Positions 24,893 through 34,107 are shown, numbered from the stretch's first letter. The stretch: 64,000 nucleotides of DNA from Roseateles subflavus (GCF_030285365.1 NZ_JASVDS010000002.1:310001-374000); one strand, 5' to 3'. Program-made: numbers and translations. Notes: a model not told the origin generated them from the letters alone.

Positions 24893-26281
24893 TCAGGGTC
24901 CGAGCTCCATGGGCCGGGTCACCTGCATGGGGGCACCCATGACCAGGCCGCTCGGGGCCTCGCCGTGTTGCCAGAGTCGCAGAATGACCTGAAGTCCGGG
25001 CCAGCCAGGTTCGCCGGCGGCAAGATCGAGATCGCCGCCGTGGGCCTGCGCGACGAGCGCTGCGAGAGACAGCCCCAGTCCCAGCGCCTGCGCCGGGGCG
25101 TCCGCGGCCGTGCTGCCGCTGCCGCTGCGGAGCTGGGCGAGCAGCTGGGCGCGGCGCTCTGGCGACACGCCGGGGCCGTCGTCGCACAGCCGCAGGATCT
25201 GCCGCTCACCGTCGCTCTCGGCACTCAATCGCAGGCGCCTGGCGCCATGGCGCAAGGCGTTGTCCATCAGATTGGCAACGGCCGCTGACATGAGGTTGGG
25301 GTCGCAGTAGAGACTGCCCTCGCCCTCCAGTTCGATCTGCAGCCCCTCCACCGGCAGCTGCGCCACGAGATCGGCCAGGGCAACGGTCTGCAGCGCCATC
25401 TCGGCCTGTGGCCTGAAGAACGCGAGCAGCGACTGCACGACACGCTTGAGCCGCTCGACGGCAGCGCGCGTGCGGGCCAATCGCGGCATGGCGTCTGCCC
25501 CTGCCTCGCGCTCGGCCAGGGCGAGCTGGGCATCCATGCCGGCCAGCGGCGTGCGCAGGGCGTGGGCAGCATGGGCGGCGAAGGCTTGCTCGTTCTCGAT
25601 GCGGCGAGCCAGTCGCTGGCCCAGCTCCGTCACCGCACCACGGATGGCGGCAATCTCGGCGCGATCCGCGGGCGGCAGGCTGGTCGCGGGGCGCATCGGG
25701 TCGTAATGGGGGATCTGGCGCGCCATCTCTTCCAGTGGGCGCAGCGTGACGGCGACGCGCCGCCGCAGGACGATGGCCCAGAAGAGACTCACCACCACGG
25801 CGCTCAGCACGACGAACCCGGCCGCCTCATGGCCGGACCGGAGGCGCTCGGCGCCTCGCTGGGCCACGTAGAGCCAGGTGGGCTGGCCAGGCAGATGAAC
25901 GCCGTAGACGCGCCACTGCGTGGGCCCGTCCGAGAGACCCCCACGGCCCTCGGTGAAGAAGGGAATGCTCGGGGCGCGATGGGATCGCTTGAGCAGGCGG
26001 CCGTCCTGATGAACGATCTGCCACACGATGTGTTCCTCGTGCGGTGGCGCGGGAAGGATGTCGCTGCCGGCATCGCCCGGCAGGGGGGCGTTCAGCGCCA
26101 CCATGCCGTAGATCAGCTCGGCGGCTTCGCGTAGGGCATCGTCCAGGAGGTCGTCGACCTCATGCTTGACGCCCCAGGCCAGCACTATCACGAGTGCCAT
26201 CAGCCAGCCGGCGCTCAGCAACGTCAGGCGCCGGCTCAGCTCGCGCTGCAGTGAGGGAAGGGCGCGCGCAGAGGTGTTCAC
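24893..26281 (-). CDS. sensor histidine kinase of the electron-transfer island
   Basis: 462 residues from GTG 26281, which overlaps the response-regulator stop (GTGA). First helix about residues 18–38 (LLSAGWLMALVIVLAWGV), a periplasmic 2CSK_N-like sensor domain of about 130 residues (VDDLLDDALREAAELIYGM at its start), second helix AAGFVVLSAVVVSLFWAIVL, linker, phosphoacceptor His in AAHAAHALRTPLAGMD, N-box NLMDNALRHG, G1 LCDDGPGVS and G2 LGLGLSLAALVAQAHGG. This is the QseC/PmrB/TctE class. The signal is unknown. Its island position suggests control of the cytochrome genes. Confidence 0.93.
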   Translation of the reverse strand: MNTSARALPSLQRELSRRLTLLSAGWLMALVIVLAWGVKHEVDDLLDDALREAAELIYGMVALNAPLPGDAGSDILPAPPHEEHIVWQIVHQDGRLLKRSHRAPSIPFFTEGRGGLSDGPTQWRVYGVHLPGQPTWLYVAQRGAERLRSGHEAAGFVVLSAVVVSLFWAIVLRRRVAVTLRPLEEMARQIPHYDPMRPATSLPPADRAEIAAIRGAVTELGQRLARRIENEQAFAAHAAHALRTPLAGMDAQLALAEREAGADAMPRLARTRAAVERLKRVVQSLLAFFRPQAEMALQTVALADLVAQLPVEGLQIELEGEGSLYCDPNLMSAAVANLMDNALRHGARRLRLSAESDGERQILRLCDDGPGVSPERRAQLLAQLRSGSGSTAADAPAQALGLGLSLAALVAQAHGGDLDLAAGEPGWPGLQVILRLWQHGEAPSGLVMGAPMQVTRPMELGP

Positions 26282-26934
26282 TTCGGCACCCGGTAGCCGA
26301 GGCCCCGCACGGTCTCGATCGCCTGGCGCCCGATCTTGCGCCGCAGATTGAAGACGTGAACCTCCAGCGCGTTGCTCGCGACATCGTTGTCGAAGCCCTT
26401 GCACAAGGCTTCCAGGTCGCTCTTCGACACCACGCGGCCCTGGCGCGCCACCAGGGCCTCCAGCAGCCGCCACTCGCGGGCGGTGAGCGTCACCTGCGCA
26501 CCGCCGCGCAGGAGGACATGGCCGCGCAGGTCAAACTCCAGATCGCCTCTCAGCCGGATGCGAGCCTGCCCATGGCCCAGCGTCCGCCGCTGGAGGGCGC
26601 GAAGGCGGGCGGCCAGTTCCTCCGGGCGGAAGGGCTTGACGAGGTAGTCATCGGCACCGCTGTCCAGACCCTGGATGCGATCCTGCAGACGGTCGCGAGC
26701 GGTCAGGACGATGATGGGCAGGCTCTCGCCGCGATCCCGCAGGCGCCGCACCCACTCCACGCCGGATCCATCCGGCAGCTGCCAGTCCACCAGGAGGGCG
26801 TCATAGGGCTCGCTGGCAACGGTCTGCGCATCGAGCAGCGTGCGGAACCAGTCGACGAGGTGCCCTTCCAGGCGCAGGAAGCCACTCAGCCCTTCGCCCA
26901 GCGTCTCATCGTCCTCGATCAGCAGCAGCCGCAT
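26278..26934 (-). CDS. OmpR-family response regulator
   Basis: 218 residues. Receiver domain with acidic pocket IEDDE, phospho-Asp in ALLVDWQLPDGSG, conserved Thr in IIVLTARD and Lys in YLVKPFRPEEL; then the winged-helix DNA-binding domain (LTAREWRLLEALVARQGRV, SNALEVHVFNLRRKIG, IETVRGLGYRVPK). Closest in style to QseB/PmrA/TctD. It is transcribed with the kinase and divergent from the Fe-S/FAD oxidoreductase gene, with a CTTCA-N6-CTTCA direct repeat between them that it may bind. Confidence 0.95.
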   Translation of the reverse strand: MRLLLIEDDETLGEGLSGFLRLEGHLVDWFRTLLDAQTVASEPYDALLVDWQLPDGSGVEWVRRLRDRGESLPIIVLTARDRLQDRIQGLDSGADDYLVKPFRPEELAARLRALQRRTLGHGQARIRLRGDLEFDLRGHVLLRGGAQVTLTAREWRLLEALVARQGRVVSKSDLEALCKGFDNDVASNALEVHVFNLRRKIGRQAIETVRGLGYRVPK

Positions 26935-27021
26935 GCCCGTCCCATGGTGAACCAGCTTTCATCATCGGCCACTCTGCATCGGGTGTCTGACATGGAAATT
27001 GCTGACGTGCGTCGGCATCAA

Positions 27022-27037
27022 CTTCATCTGGGCTTCA
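27022..27037 (+). promoter_or_regulatory. candidate response-regulator operator, direct repeat CTTCA-N6-CTTCA
   Basis: Two CTTCA half-sites spaced 11 bases apart (one helical turn), as expected for a head-to-tail OmpR-family dimer. The surrounding 27 bases match the site at 44650–44665 in about 22 positions. It lies about 65 bases ahead of the oxidoreductase ATG. PmrA/QseB boxes have the same geometry (CTTAA-N6-CTTAA). Confidence 0.6.
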
Positions 27038-27101
27038 GGCAGAGGCCTCAGGGTGGGGGCATGCACCGCCTCCTTGCTTGCGCCGATCCGGCCCCTGTGG
27101 C

Positions 27102-28397
27102 ATGAGCAGCTCTTACCTGGCTCTCTATCTCGGTGGTGCCCTCGCGGCCGTCGGTGTGCACTTGTACATGCGACGGCGACGCGAACGAGGGAACGCCAAC
27201 GCTCAGCGGGCTGCCGCCGCCGCCGGGCTCAACGAGCCGGCATCGCTGCACCCGGTGGTCAGTGCGAGCCGTTGCATCGGGTCGGGCGGCTGCGTCACCG
27301 CCTGCCCGGAAGGGGCGCTGGGCATCGTGGACGGCATGGCCACCCTGATCAACGCCGCTGCCTGCATCGGGCATGGCGCCTGTGCCGATGCCTGTCCGGT
27401 CACGGCGATCACGCTGGTCTTCGGCACCGAGCGCCGGGGCGTGGACATCCCCAAGGTGTCGCCCCAGTTCGAGAGCAACGTCCCCGGGCTCTTCATCGCG
27501 GGCGAGCTGGGGGGCATGGGCCTGATCCGCAAGGCGGCCACCCAGGGGGTGCAGGCCATCGAGTTCCTTCGCAGGCGAAAGTCCGGCCCGGACGAGCTGG
27601 ACGTGCTCATCGTGGGCGCCGGTCCGGCGGGCATCGCGGCCGGTCTGGCGGCCCATGAGCAGCGGCTGCGCTATCGGCTGATCGAGCAGGAGGACTCCCT
27701 GGGCGGTGCGGTCTACCACTACCCGCGGGCCAAGATCGCGATGACGGCGCCGGTGCACCTGCCCCTGGTCGGCAAAGTGCAGATGACCGAGGTCTCGAAG
27801 GAGAAGCTGCTGGAGTTCTGGCAGGGCGTGGTGCATCGAACCGGCCTGCAACTGCACTTCCGGGAGCGCATGGAAAAGATCGAGCGCGTCAGCGACAGCT
27901 TCGTCGTGCATACGAGTGCCGGCCCGCATCGCGCGCGCTCGGTGCTGCTGGCCATCGGCCGGCGCGGCAGCCCCCGCAAGCTGGGCGTGCCGGGCGAGGC
28001 GCTTCCCAAGGTCGTCTACCGGCTGGTGGACGCTGAGCAGTACCGCGGCCAGCACGTGATGGTGGTCGGCGGCGGAGATAGCGCGCTGGAAGCAGCCTTG
28101 CAGCTGGCGCAGGAGCCGGGCACCACCGTGCAGCTGTCCTACCGCGGCGCGGCCTTCAACCGGGTCAAGCCCAAGAACCGGCAGGCCCTGGAGGCGACGT
28201 ACAAGACCGGGCGCCTGGAGCTGCTGCTGGAGACGGAGATCCAGGCCATCTACGACGCCGAGGTCGAGCTCAAGGGGCCGGCAGGCCTGACGAGCCGGCG
28301 CAACGATGCCGTGATCGTCTGCGCGGGCGGTGTCCTGCCCATCCCGCTGCTGCAGCAGATGGGCATCGAGTTCGAGACCAAGCACGGGCAGGCCTGA
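27102..28397 (+). CDS. membrane-anchored 2x[4Fe-4S] / FAD pyridine-nucleotide oxidoreductase, permuted
   Basis: 431 residues from ATG 27102 (MSSSYLALYL). Order of parts: one N-terminal membrane helix (LALYLGGALAAVGVHLYMRR); ferredoxin domain with CIGSGGCVTACPEG and CIGHGACADACPVT; a segment VPGLFIAGELGGMGLIRKAA near residue 135 that normally forms the C-terminal end of a thioredoxin-reductase-like FAD domain; then the N-terminal FAD motif DVLIVGAGPAGIAAGLAA near residue 168 and the NAD motif VMVVGGGDSALEAALQLA near 325; the protein ends soon after VIVCAGGVLP. So the flavoprotein fold looks circularly permuted. It probably passes electrons between NAD(P)H and the membrane/cytochrome chain. Divergent from the two-component pair and convergent with the ccm operon end. 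Confidence 0.85.
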   Translation: MSSSYLALYLGGALAAVGVHLYMRRRRERGNANAQRAAAAAGLNEPASLHPVVSASRCIGSGGCVTACPEGALGIVDGMATLINAAACIGHGACADACPVTAITLVFGTERRGVDIPKVSPQFESNVPGLFIAGELGGMGLIRKAATQGVQAIEFLRRRKSGPDELDVLIVGAGPAGIAAGLAAHEQRLRYRLIEQEDSLGGAVYHYPRAKIAMTAPVHLPLVGKVQMTEVSKEKLLEFWQGVVHRTGLQLHFRERMEKIERVSDSFVVHTSAGPHRARSVLLAIGRRGSPRKLGVPGEALPKVVYRLVDAEQYRGQHVMVVGGGDSALEAALQLAQEPGTTVQLSYRGAAFNRVKPKNRQALEATYKTGRLELLLETEIQAIYDAEVELKGPAGLTSRRNDAVIVCAGGVLPIPLLQQMGIEFETKHGQA

Positions 28398-28418
28398 GGC
28401 GGGGCGCCCCGGCCGACC

Positions 28419-29621
28419 TCAGCGCACGGTCTGGCTGATCTGCAGCGTGACGCCGGTGCTGCCCAGCGCCAGGGGGGGCGAGGCCTGGGCCTCCAGGTCT
28501 CCGGGCTGAGGCTGGGCCAGGCCGCTGCGGCTGATGCGGGCGCTGACCACCACTTGCGACGCACCAGAAAGGCGAGCCTGCGGGCTCATGGCCAGCGAGT
28601 CATCCAGCACGAAGTCGAAGGGCAGCTCGGAGGCCTTGCGCTTGAGCACCGCCAGGGGCATGCGCGCACCTTGGGCGGGGCGCGCGAAGACGAAGACTGT
28701 GTCGTCCGGCTTCACCTGCGCGGCCAGGGCCGGCGCCAGCGTCAACCGCCCCTGGATGCGCGCGCCAGCGGCGGCCTGAGGCGCCGGTGTCGCGCCAGCC
28801 GGCAGGCCACCGGCCTGCCGCGCGTCCTCGAGGCCGTTGCGGGCTTGATCCACGAGGCTGCTGCCGGGCGCTGCGCTGCGCAGCGCGCGCTCGAAGAGGC
28901 TGGCAGCCTCCGCGTATGCCTTGCGGTCGTAGGCCTCGGTGCCGGCCAGGAGCAGCGCCTTGGGCTGCTGCGGGTCGGCCGCCAGCGCCTTGCGCACCCA
29001 ATCCATGGGCACCCCGGCGAGGGTACGACCCTGCTGCAGCGCCAAAGCATCCGCGTAGTCGGCCATCAGCGCTGCATCGCCAGGACTCAACGCGACGGCC
29101 TTGGCGTAGGCGGGCAGGGCGTCCGCCTGCCGTCCGAGCGTGGCGTAGGAGCGGGCCAGCATGGCCCAGCCCTCTGGGTCCTGGGGCCGGGATTCGAGCC
29201 GCTTGGCCAGGGTCTGGATCATGTCCAGCATTTGCTCATTGCCCAGTGCGTGCGGAGCGGTCTGTGGACCCGCGGCGGGGGCACCTGAGGCGGTCTCGGG
29301 GCTGGCTGATGCCGCGGATGTGGCCGCAGACCCAGCGCCCGGCGATCCCTTCCAGGCATAGCCGGCACCTCCGACGAGGAGGACGAACGCTGCCACGCTC
29401 ACCGCTGTCATGCGGCCGATGGGGGACGTGCGACGTGCAGGCGTGGGAGAGGGGGTCTCGAAGCGTTCGGGCGCGGGCGTGCCGGACTGCAGGACGGCGG
29501 CCACCAGGGCCTGCTCCAGCTGCAGGCGCGAGCTGCGGTGCAGCTCATCAGACAGGACGCCGTCCCGGTGCAGCTGGTCGAGCTGCTCGATCTGTGCACG
29601 CAATGGCTGCACGTGGCTCAT
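28419..29621 (-). CDS. ccmI: cytochrome c maturation protein CcmI (CycH-type TPR protein)
   Basis: 400 residues from ATG 29621, preceded by AAGGAG. It has a cytoplasmic helix-rich start (LRAQIEQLDQLHRDGVLSDEL), a membrane helix (MTAVSVAAFVLLVGGAGYAW, residues about 70–90), TPR repeats (PEGWAMLARSYATLGRQADA, PKALLLAGTEAYDRKAYAEA) and a C-terminal beta domain with VFVFARPAQGARMPLAVLKR and SGASQVVVSARISRSGLA. It delivers apocytochrome to the heme ligation complex. Last gene of the large cytochrome operon. Confidence 0.92.
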   Translation of the reverse strand: MSHVQPLRAQIEQLDQLHRDGVLSDELHRSSRLQLEQALVAAVLQSGTPAPERFETPSPTPARRTSPIGRMTAVSVAAFVLLVGGAGYAWKGSPGAGSAATSAASASPETASGAPAAGPQTAPHALGNEQMLDMIQTLAKRLESRPQDPEGWAMLARSYATLGRQADALPAYAKAVALSPGDAALMADYADALALQQGRTLAGVPMDWVRKALAADPQQPKALLLAGTEAYDRKAYAEAASLFERALRSAAPGSSLVDQARNGLEDARQAGGLPAGATPAPQAAAGARIQGRLTLAPALAAQVKPDDTVFVFARPAQGARMPLAVLKRKASELPFDFVLDDSLAMSPQARLSGASQVVVSARISRSGLAQPQPGDLEAQASPPLALGSTGVTLQISQTVR

Positions 29622-29625
29622 GGGG

Positions 29626-30144
29626 TCACTCCTTGCTGGCGCGTCGCGGGGGCGTCGCGGGGTTGTCGATCGCCGGGGCTCTCGGGAGCTCGTCCGGGTC
29701 GGCCTCGAAATCCGTGTCCGGCCGGCGTGAGCGCCCCCGCAGGTGCCACCACAGGCCGCCGGCCGCGGTGCCGAGCAAGGCCGTCGGGCCGAACCACAGC
29801 AGCCAGGTGCGGGCATCCACGGGCGGGCGATAGAGCACAAAGTCGCCGTAGCGATCGGTCATGAACGTCAGCACTTCGGCCTCGCTGCGGCCGGCAGCGA
29901 GCTGCTCGCGGATCTCGCGGCGCAGGTCAACCGCCAGACCGGCGTGGGAGTCGGCGATGGTCTGGTTCTGGCATACCAGGCAGCGCAGCGCCGAGGCGAC
30001 GTGCATCATGCGTGCCTCGAGGGCGGGGTCGTCCGCCGCATCGCGGGCCTCGAGGGCGCCGGCGTCGATGACGACCGCCATGACCAGCAGGACGAGGGCG
30101 GCGAGGTGCGCCACGGGCCCGGTTCTCCGAGAGATCAGCTTCAT
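29626..30144 (-). CDS. ccmH: cytochrome c maturation thioredoxin-like reductant CcmH
   Basis: 172 residues: signal/first helix LAALVLLVMAVVIDAGALEA, the redox motif LRCLVCQNQTIADSHAGLA (CXXC reducing apocytochrome heme-binding cysteines), DLRREIREQLAAGRSEAEV, FMTDRYGDFVLYRPP, and a C-terminal helix TWLLWFGPTALLGTAAGGLWW. Full-length single-domain CcmH with CcmI as a separate gene. Overlaps ccmG by 4 bases. Confidence 0.96.
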   Translation of the reverse strand: MKLISRRTGPVAHLAALVLLVMAVVIDAGALEARDAADDPALEARMMHVASALRCLVCQNQTIADSHAGLAVDLRREIREQLAAGRSEAEVLTFMTDRYGDFVLYRPPVDARTWLLWFGPTALLGTAAGGLWWHLRGRSRRPDTDFEADPDELPRAPAIDNPATPPRRASKE

Positions 30145-30710
30145 CGGGCCTGCTCCAGGTTCTTGAGCAGCGGCTCGATGCGCTCGGCGATGACGGCCTC
30201 GGTCAGGGGCCCGACATGCTTGTATCGCACCAGACCCTGCGCGTCGATCACGAAGGTCTCCGGGACGCCGTAGACACCCCAGTCGATGCCGGCTCGGCCC
30301 TGGGCATCAAAGGCGGACGCCACATAGGGGTTGCCAAACTGGCGCAGCCAGGCCTGGCCCTCCGCGGGGCTGTCCTTGTAGTCAAGTCCGTAGATCGGGA
30401 CACGTCCACGACGGGCATAGTTCATCAACGTGGGGTGCTCTTCCCGGCAGGCCGTGCACCAGCTGGCCCAGACGTTGAGCAGCCAGACGCGCCCGCGCAG
30501 GGCGGTGGCCTGCACCCGTTGGCCGGGGTCGTCCAGGCGCGGCAGGTCCAGCGTCGGCGCCGGCTTGCCGACGAGCGGGCTGGGCACTTCTCGCGGATCC
30601 CTTGACAGACCTCGGGCGAGGAAGACCAGCAGGATGGCAAAGAGCGCGAGCGGGAGCACGACGCGCCAGCTCACGGCACCGGCCTGGGGGATTCGGGCGC
30701 GGGCGCTCAT
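30141..30710 (-). CDS. ccmG: periplasmic thiol:disulfide oxidoreductase CcmG/DsbE
   Basis: 189 residues with one N-terminal membrane anchor (VVLPLALFAILLVFLARGL) and a thioredoxin fold with active site WASWCTACREEHPTL and cis-Pro in WGVYGVPETFVID. It keeps the CXXCH cysteines of apocytochromes reduced. Overlaps ccmF and ccmH by 4 bases on each side. Confidence 0.96.
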   Translation of the reverse strand: MSARARIPQAGAVSWRVVLPLALFAILLVFLARGLSRDPREVPSPLVGKPAPTLDLPRLDDPGQRVQATALRGRVWLLNVWASWCTACREEHPTLMNYARRGRVPIYGLDYKDSPAEGQAWLRQFGNPYVASAFDAQGRAGIDWGVYGVPETFVIDAQGLVRYKHVGPLTEAVIAERIEPLLKNLEQAR

Positions 30711-32677
30711 GCCTGCGCTCCCTGGAGGGTGAGCGATGGCGACGTCGAGGCGGCGGCCTGAGGCGCCTTGCGGCGGTAGCGGGCGTCACTGGCAGCGAGC
30801 AGGCCGCCCAGCGCCATGAGCGCACAGCCTCCCCAGATCCAGTCGACAAACGGCTTGAAGTAGACGCGCAGCGTCCAGCTGCCGTCGTCCAGCTCCTCGC
30901 CGAGCGCCACGTACAGGTCACCCAGCAGGCCGGGTGCGATCGCCGCTTCCGTCATGGGATTGCGCTGGACGCGGTAGACACGCTTTTCCGGGTGCAGAAC
31001 GGTCAAGACCTGACCCTCGCGAAGGACCGCCACCTCGGCCTGCGCGGCGACGTAGTTGGGCCCCTGGACGTCCCGGACGCCGACGAAGCGGAACTGGTGC
31101 TGGCGCAGGGTGATGAGGTCGCCACTGCGGGCGCGGACGTCGCGCTCCTCTTCGTAGGTCTTCACCATGACGACGCCGATGATGAACACGGCGAGCCCTG
31201 CATGGGCCAGGCTCATGCCCCATTGCGCACGGCTGCGCTGGCGTAGGCTGCGCCACGCGCCCCCTGCGGGCCGGAGCTCCACCAGGGTGCCCAGCAGGAT
31301 CCAGAAGGCCAGGGCCAGTCCCAGGGCGGCTTGCCAGTGCATCTCTCCCGACCGCCAGCTGGCCAGGAGGCCGGCCACCACCGCAACGGCGAGGGCCCAG
31401 CGCAGGCGATGGGTCAGCTGCGGCAGCTCTGTCTTCTTCCATTGCGCGACCGGGCCGACGCTGACGAGGAACAGCAGCGGCGCCATCAGCGGCACGAAGA
31501 CGGTCTCGAAGTAGGGGACGCCGACCGAGATCTTGCCCAGGCCGAGGGCGTCCAGCACCAGGGGATACAGCGTGCCCAGCATCACGGCGGCGGTCGCGAC
31601 GAGCAGCATGACGTTGTTGAGCAGCAGCAGTGTCTCGCGAGACAGCAGCGCGAAGCGACCACCCAGGCCGACCTTGGGTGCGCGCCATGCATACAGCGCC
31701 AGGGCGCCACCGACGGTCACGCCGAGGAACATGAGAATGAAGAGCCCGCGGCGCGGATCGGAGGCGAAGGCGTGCACGGAACTCAGCACCCCGGAGCGAA
31801 CGAGGAAGGTGCCCAGCAGGGAGAGCGAGAAGCCGAGGATGGCCAGCAGCACCGTCCAGGACTTGAAGGCGCCGCGCTTCTCGGTGACGGCCAGGGAGTG
31901 GATCAGCGCCGTGCCCACGAGCCAGGGCATGAAGGAGGCGTTCTCGACCGGGTCCCAGAACCACCAGCCGCCCCAGCCGAGCTCGTAGTACGCCCACCCG
32001 CTGCCCAGGGCAATGCCGAGCGTCAGGAAGGCCCAGGCGACGGTCGTCCAGGGCCGGGTCCAGCGTGCCCAGCGCGCATCGAGCTCGCCACTCAGCAAGG
32101 CGGCGATCGCGAAGGCGAAGGCGACGGAGAAGCCCACGTAGCCCATGTAGAGCATGGGCGGGTGAATCACCATGCCGGGGTCCTGCAGCAGCGGGTTCAA
32201 GTCATTGCCATCTGGTGGCACGGGCCAGAGTCGCTCGAAGGGATTCGAGGTGAGCAGCATGAACAGCAGGAAGCCCGTCCCCACCCAGGAGAGCACGACC
32301 AGCAGGCGCAGCACCAAGGCTGGCGGCAGGTGGGCACTGAAACGGGCGACCGCAACCGTCCAGACCTGCAGCATCAGCAGCCACAGCAGCAGCGATCCCT
32401 CGTGCCCGCCCCACACGCCGGCGATCTTGTAGGCCAGCGGCAGCGCGGTGTTGGCATGCTCGGCCACGTACAGCACGGAGAAGTCATCCCTCACAAAGCA
32501 GGCGGTCAGCGCCAGAAAGGCCAGGCCGACCAGCGTCGCGATGCCGTGGGCCAGGGGCCTCACCAGCGCCTGCCAGTCGTCGCGGTCGCGGGCGAGGCCC
32601 AGCAGGGGCAGGCTGCCCTGCACGAGACTGGCAGCGAGCGCCAGCCACAACGCGAGATGTCCCAGTTCTGCCGTCAC
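30707..32677 (-). CDS. ccmF: heme lyase subunit CcmF
   Basis: 656 residues, the usual size, with about 15 membrane helices. The periplasmic WWD-type heme-handling motif is visible in GWGGWWFWDPVENASFMPWL near residue 240. The start AELGHLALWLALAASLVQG and the region KIAGVWGGHEGSLLLWLL are typical. It joins heme from holo-CcmE to apocytochrome with CcmH and CcmI. Overlaps ccmE and ccmG by 4 bases. Confidence 0.97.
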   Translation of the reverse strand: MTAELGHLALWLALAASLVQGSLPLLGLARDRDDWQALVRPLAHGIATLVGLAFLALTACFVRDDFSVLYVAEHANTALPLAYKIAGVWGGHEGSLLLWLLMLQVWTVAVARFSAHLPPALVLRLLVVLSWVGTGFLLFMLLTSNPFERLWPVPPDGNDLNPLLQDPGMVIHPPMLYMGYVGFSVAFAFAIAALLSGELDARWARWTRPWTTVAWAFLTLGIALGSGWAYYELGWGGWWFWDPVENASFMPWLVGTALIHSLAVTEKRGAFKSWTVLLAILGFSLSLLGTFLVRSGVLSSVHAFASDPRRGLFILMFLGVTVGGALALYAWRAPKVGLGGRFALLSRETLLLLNNVMLLVATAAVMLGTLYPLVLDALGLGKISVGVPYFETVFVPLMAPLLFLVSVGPVAQWKKTELPQLTHRLRWALAVAVVAGLLASWRSGEMHWQAALGLALAFWILLGTLVELRPAGGAWRSLRQRSRAQWGMSLAHAGLAVFIIGVVMVKTYEEERDVRARSGDLITLRQHQFRFVGVRDVQGPNYVAAQAEVAVLREGQVLTVLHPEKRVYRVQRNPMTEAAIAPGLLGDLYVALGEELDDGSWTLRVYFKPFVDWIWGGCALMALGGLLAASDARYRRKAPQAAASTSPSLTLQGAQA

Positions 32678-33120
32678 TCGCGGCCTCCCGTCTTGAGCGT
32701 GCCGCCGCGCTGTGCCCTGGCGAGCGCTTCGGCGGCTTCAGGTGGCATGTAGTTCTCGTCGTGCTTGGCCAGCACCTCCTGGGCGCGGAACACGCCCGCC
32801 TGGATGCGGCCTTGCGCGACGACGCCCTTGCCCTCCTTGAAGAGATCGGGCAGCAGGCCGTCGTACTCCACGGGCAGGCCATGGCGGGTGTCGCTCACCT
32901 TGAAGCGGACCTTCACGCCGTCGCGCTGCACGCTGCCGACCTCCACGAGGCCCCCGACTCGGAACACGCGGCCTTGTGGGGCCTCGCCCGTCTGGACCTG
33001 CGTCGGCGTGTAGAAAAAGACCAGATTGCTGCGAAAGGCGTTCATCACCAGGGCCACGGCCACCGCCAGACCCGTGAGCACGCCGCCGGCGATGAGCAGT
33101 CGTCGATCCCGTGCCTTCAT
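32674..33120 (-). CDS. ccmE: heme chaperone CcmE
   Basis: 148 residues from ATG 33120. N-terminal anchor (RRLLIAGGVLTGLAVAVALV), OB-fold domain (FRVGGLVEVGSVQRDGVKV) and the heme-attachment motif AKHDENYMPPEAAEAL, whose His binds heme covalently. The HXXXY form of the motif is the classical one. Overlaps ccmD and ccmF by 4 bases. Confidence 0.96.
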   Translation of the reverse strand: MKARDRRLLIAGGVLTGLAVAVALVMNAFRSNLVFFYTPTQVQTGEAPQGRVFRVGGLVEVGSVQRDGVKVRFKVSDTRHGLPVEYDGLLPDLFKEGKGVVAQGRIQAGVFRAQEVLAKHDENYMPPEAAEALARAQRGGTLKTGGRE

Positions 33121-33296
33121 GCGAGCTCCTGCTGCGTGGGCTCGGTGTCGCCCAGCGGGCTCAGCGCACGGCTCAGCCGGCGGCGGACCCGCGCCATTTC
33201 GACGGCGATCGCCAGCAGGCTCAGGCCGTAGGCAGGCCAGACGTAGAGCCCGTAGCCCTTCAGCGACAGCCATTGCATCAGTGCATGCATGTCCAT
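33117..33296 (-). CDS. ccmD: heme exporter protein CcmD
   Basis: 59 residues from ATG 33296. One membrane helix with the typical GYGLYVWPAYGLSLLAIAVE pattern and a basic cytoplasmic tail (MARVRRRLSRAL). It stabilises the CcmABCDE heme-loading complex. Two bases after ccmC, 4-base overlap with ccmE. Confidence 0.9.
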   Translation of the reverse strand: MDMHALMQWLSLKGYGLYVWPAYGLSLLAIAVEMARVRRRLSRALSPLGDTEPTQQELA

Positions 33297-33298
33297 TC

Positions 33299-34087
33299 TC
33301 AATACTCCTGGCGGCGCAGCTGGGCCACCCACTCATGGTCGTTTTCGCGCTCCAGCGCGAGGGCCCGGGCCCTGGCGAAGACGATGGCGAAGGCATAGGC
33401 CCAGGCCGCCAGCGTCATCAGCAGCAGGGCGGCCAGCATGGTGCTGGCCATGGAGGGGGCGGCATCGGCCCGGATGCTGGCGCCCTGGTGGAGCGTGTTC
33501 CACCAGCGGACCGAGAAGTAGATGATGGGCACGTTGATCGCGCCGACCAGCGCGAGCAGCGCGCCGGCCTGGTCCGAGCGGCGGGGATCTTCGATCGCCT
33601 CGGTCAGGGCGAGGTAGCCGAGGTAGAGGAAGAGCAGGATCAGCTCGCTCGTCAGCCGCGCGTCCCAGACCCACCAGGTGCCCCAGGTCGGCTTGCCCCA
33701 GCAGGCGCCGGTCCACAGCGCCAGGGCGGTCATCAAGGCGCCAGTCGGGGCGATGGCCCGCGCCAGCATGGAGGCCATGCGCACGCGCCAGGCCCATCCG
33801 ATGACGGCCCAGAAGGCCATCGCGACATACATCACCATGGAGAGCCAGGCGGTCGGCACATGGATGAACAGAATGCGGTAGGCCTCGCTCTGCACCGCAT
33901 CGGTGGGCGCGACGACGAATCCCATCCACAGGCCGAGCAGGGCCAGGACCAGGGCGCTGGCCCACAGCCAGGGCGAGCAGGCGCGGGTGAAGCGGTAGAA
34001 CCGGGCCGGTGCGGCCAGGGTGAAGAGGCGGCGTCGCGGCGCCGGGGGCGGGGCGGTGTTGCGGGCCAGGGAATGGACGTGGGACAT
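33299..34087 (-). CDS. ccmC: heme exporter/handling protein CcmC
   Basis: 262 residues from ATG 34087 with AGGAG ahead. Six membrane helices and the WWD signature GKPTWGTWWVWDARLTSELI near residue 130. It loads heme onto CcmE. The N-terminal ~30 residues (NTAPPPAPRRRLFTLA) are a cytoplasmic extension. Located between ccmB and ccmD. Confidence 0.95.
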   Translation of the reverse strand: MSHVHSLARNTAPPPAPRRRLFTLAAPARFYRFTRACSPWLWASALVLALLGLWMGFVVAPTDAVQSEAYRILFIHVPTAWLSMVMYVAMAFWAVIGWAWRVRMASMLARAIAPTGALMTALALWTGACWGKPTWGTWWVWDARLTSELILLFLYLGYLALTEAIEDPRRSDQAGALLALVGAINVPIIYFSVRWWNTLHQGASIRADAAPSMASTMLAALLLMTLAAWAYAFAIVFARARALALERENDHEWVAQLRRQEY

Positions 34088-34107
34088 GGGAACAACTCCT
34101 GCGGCGT

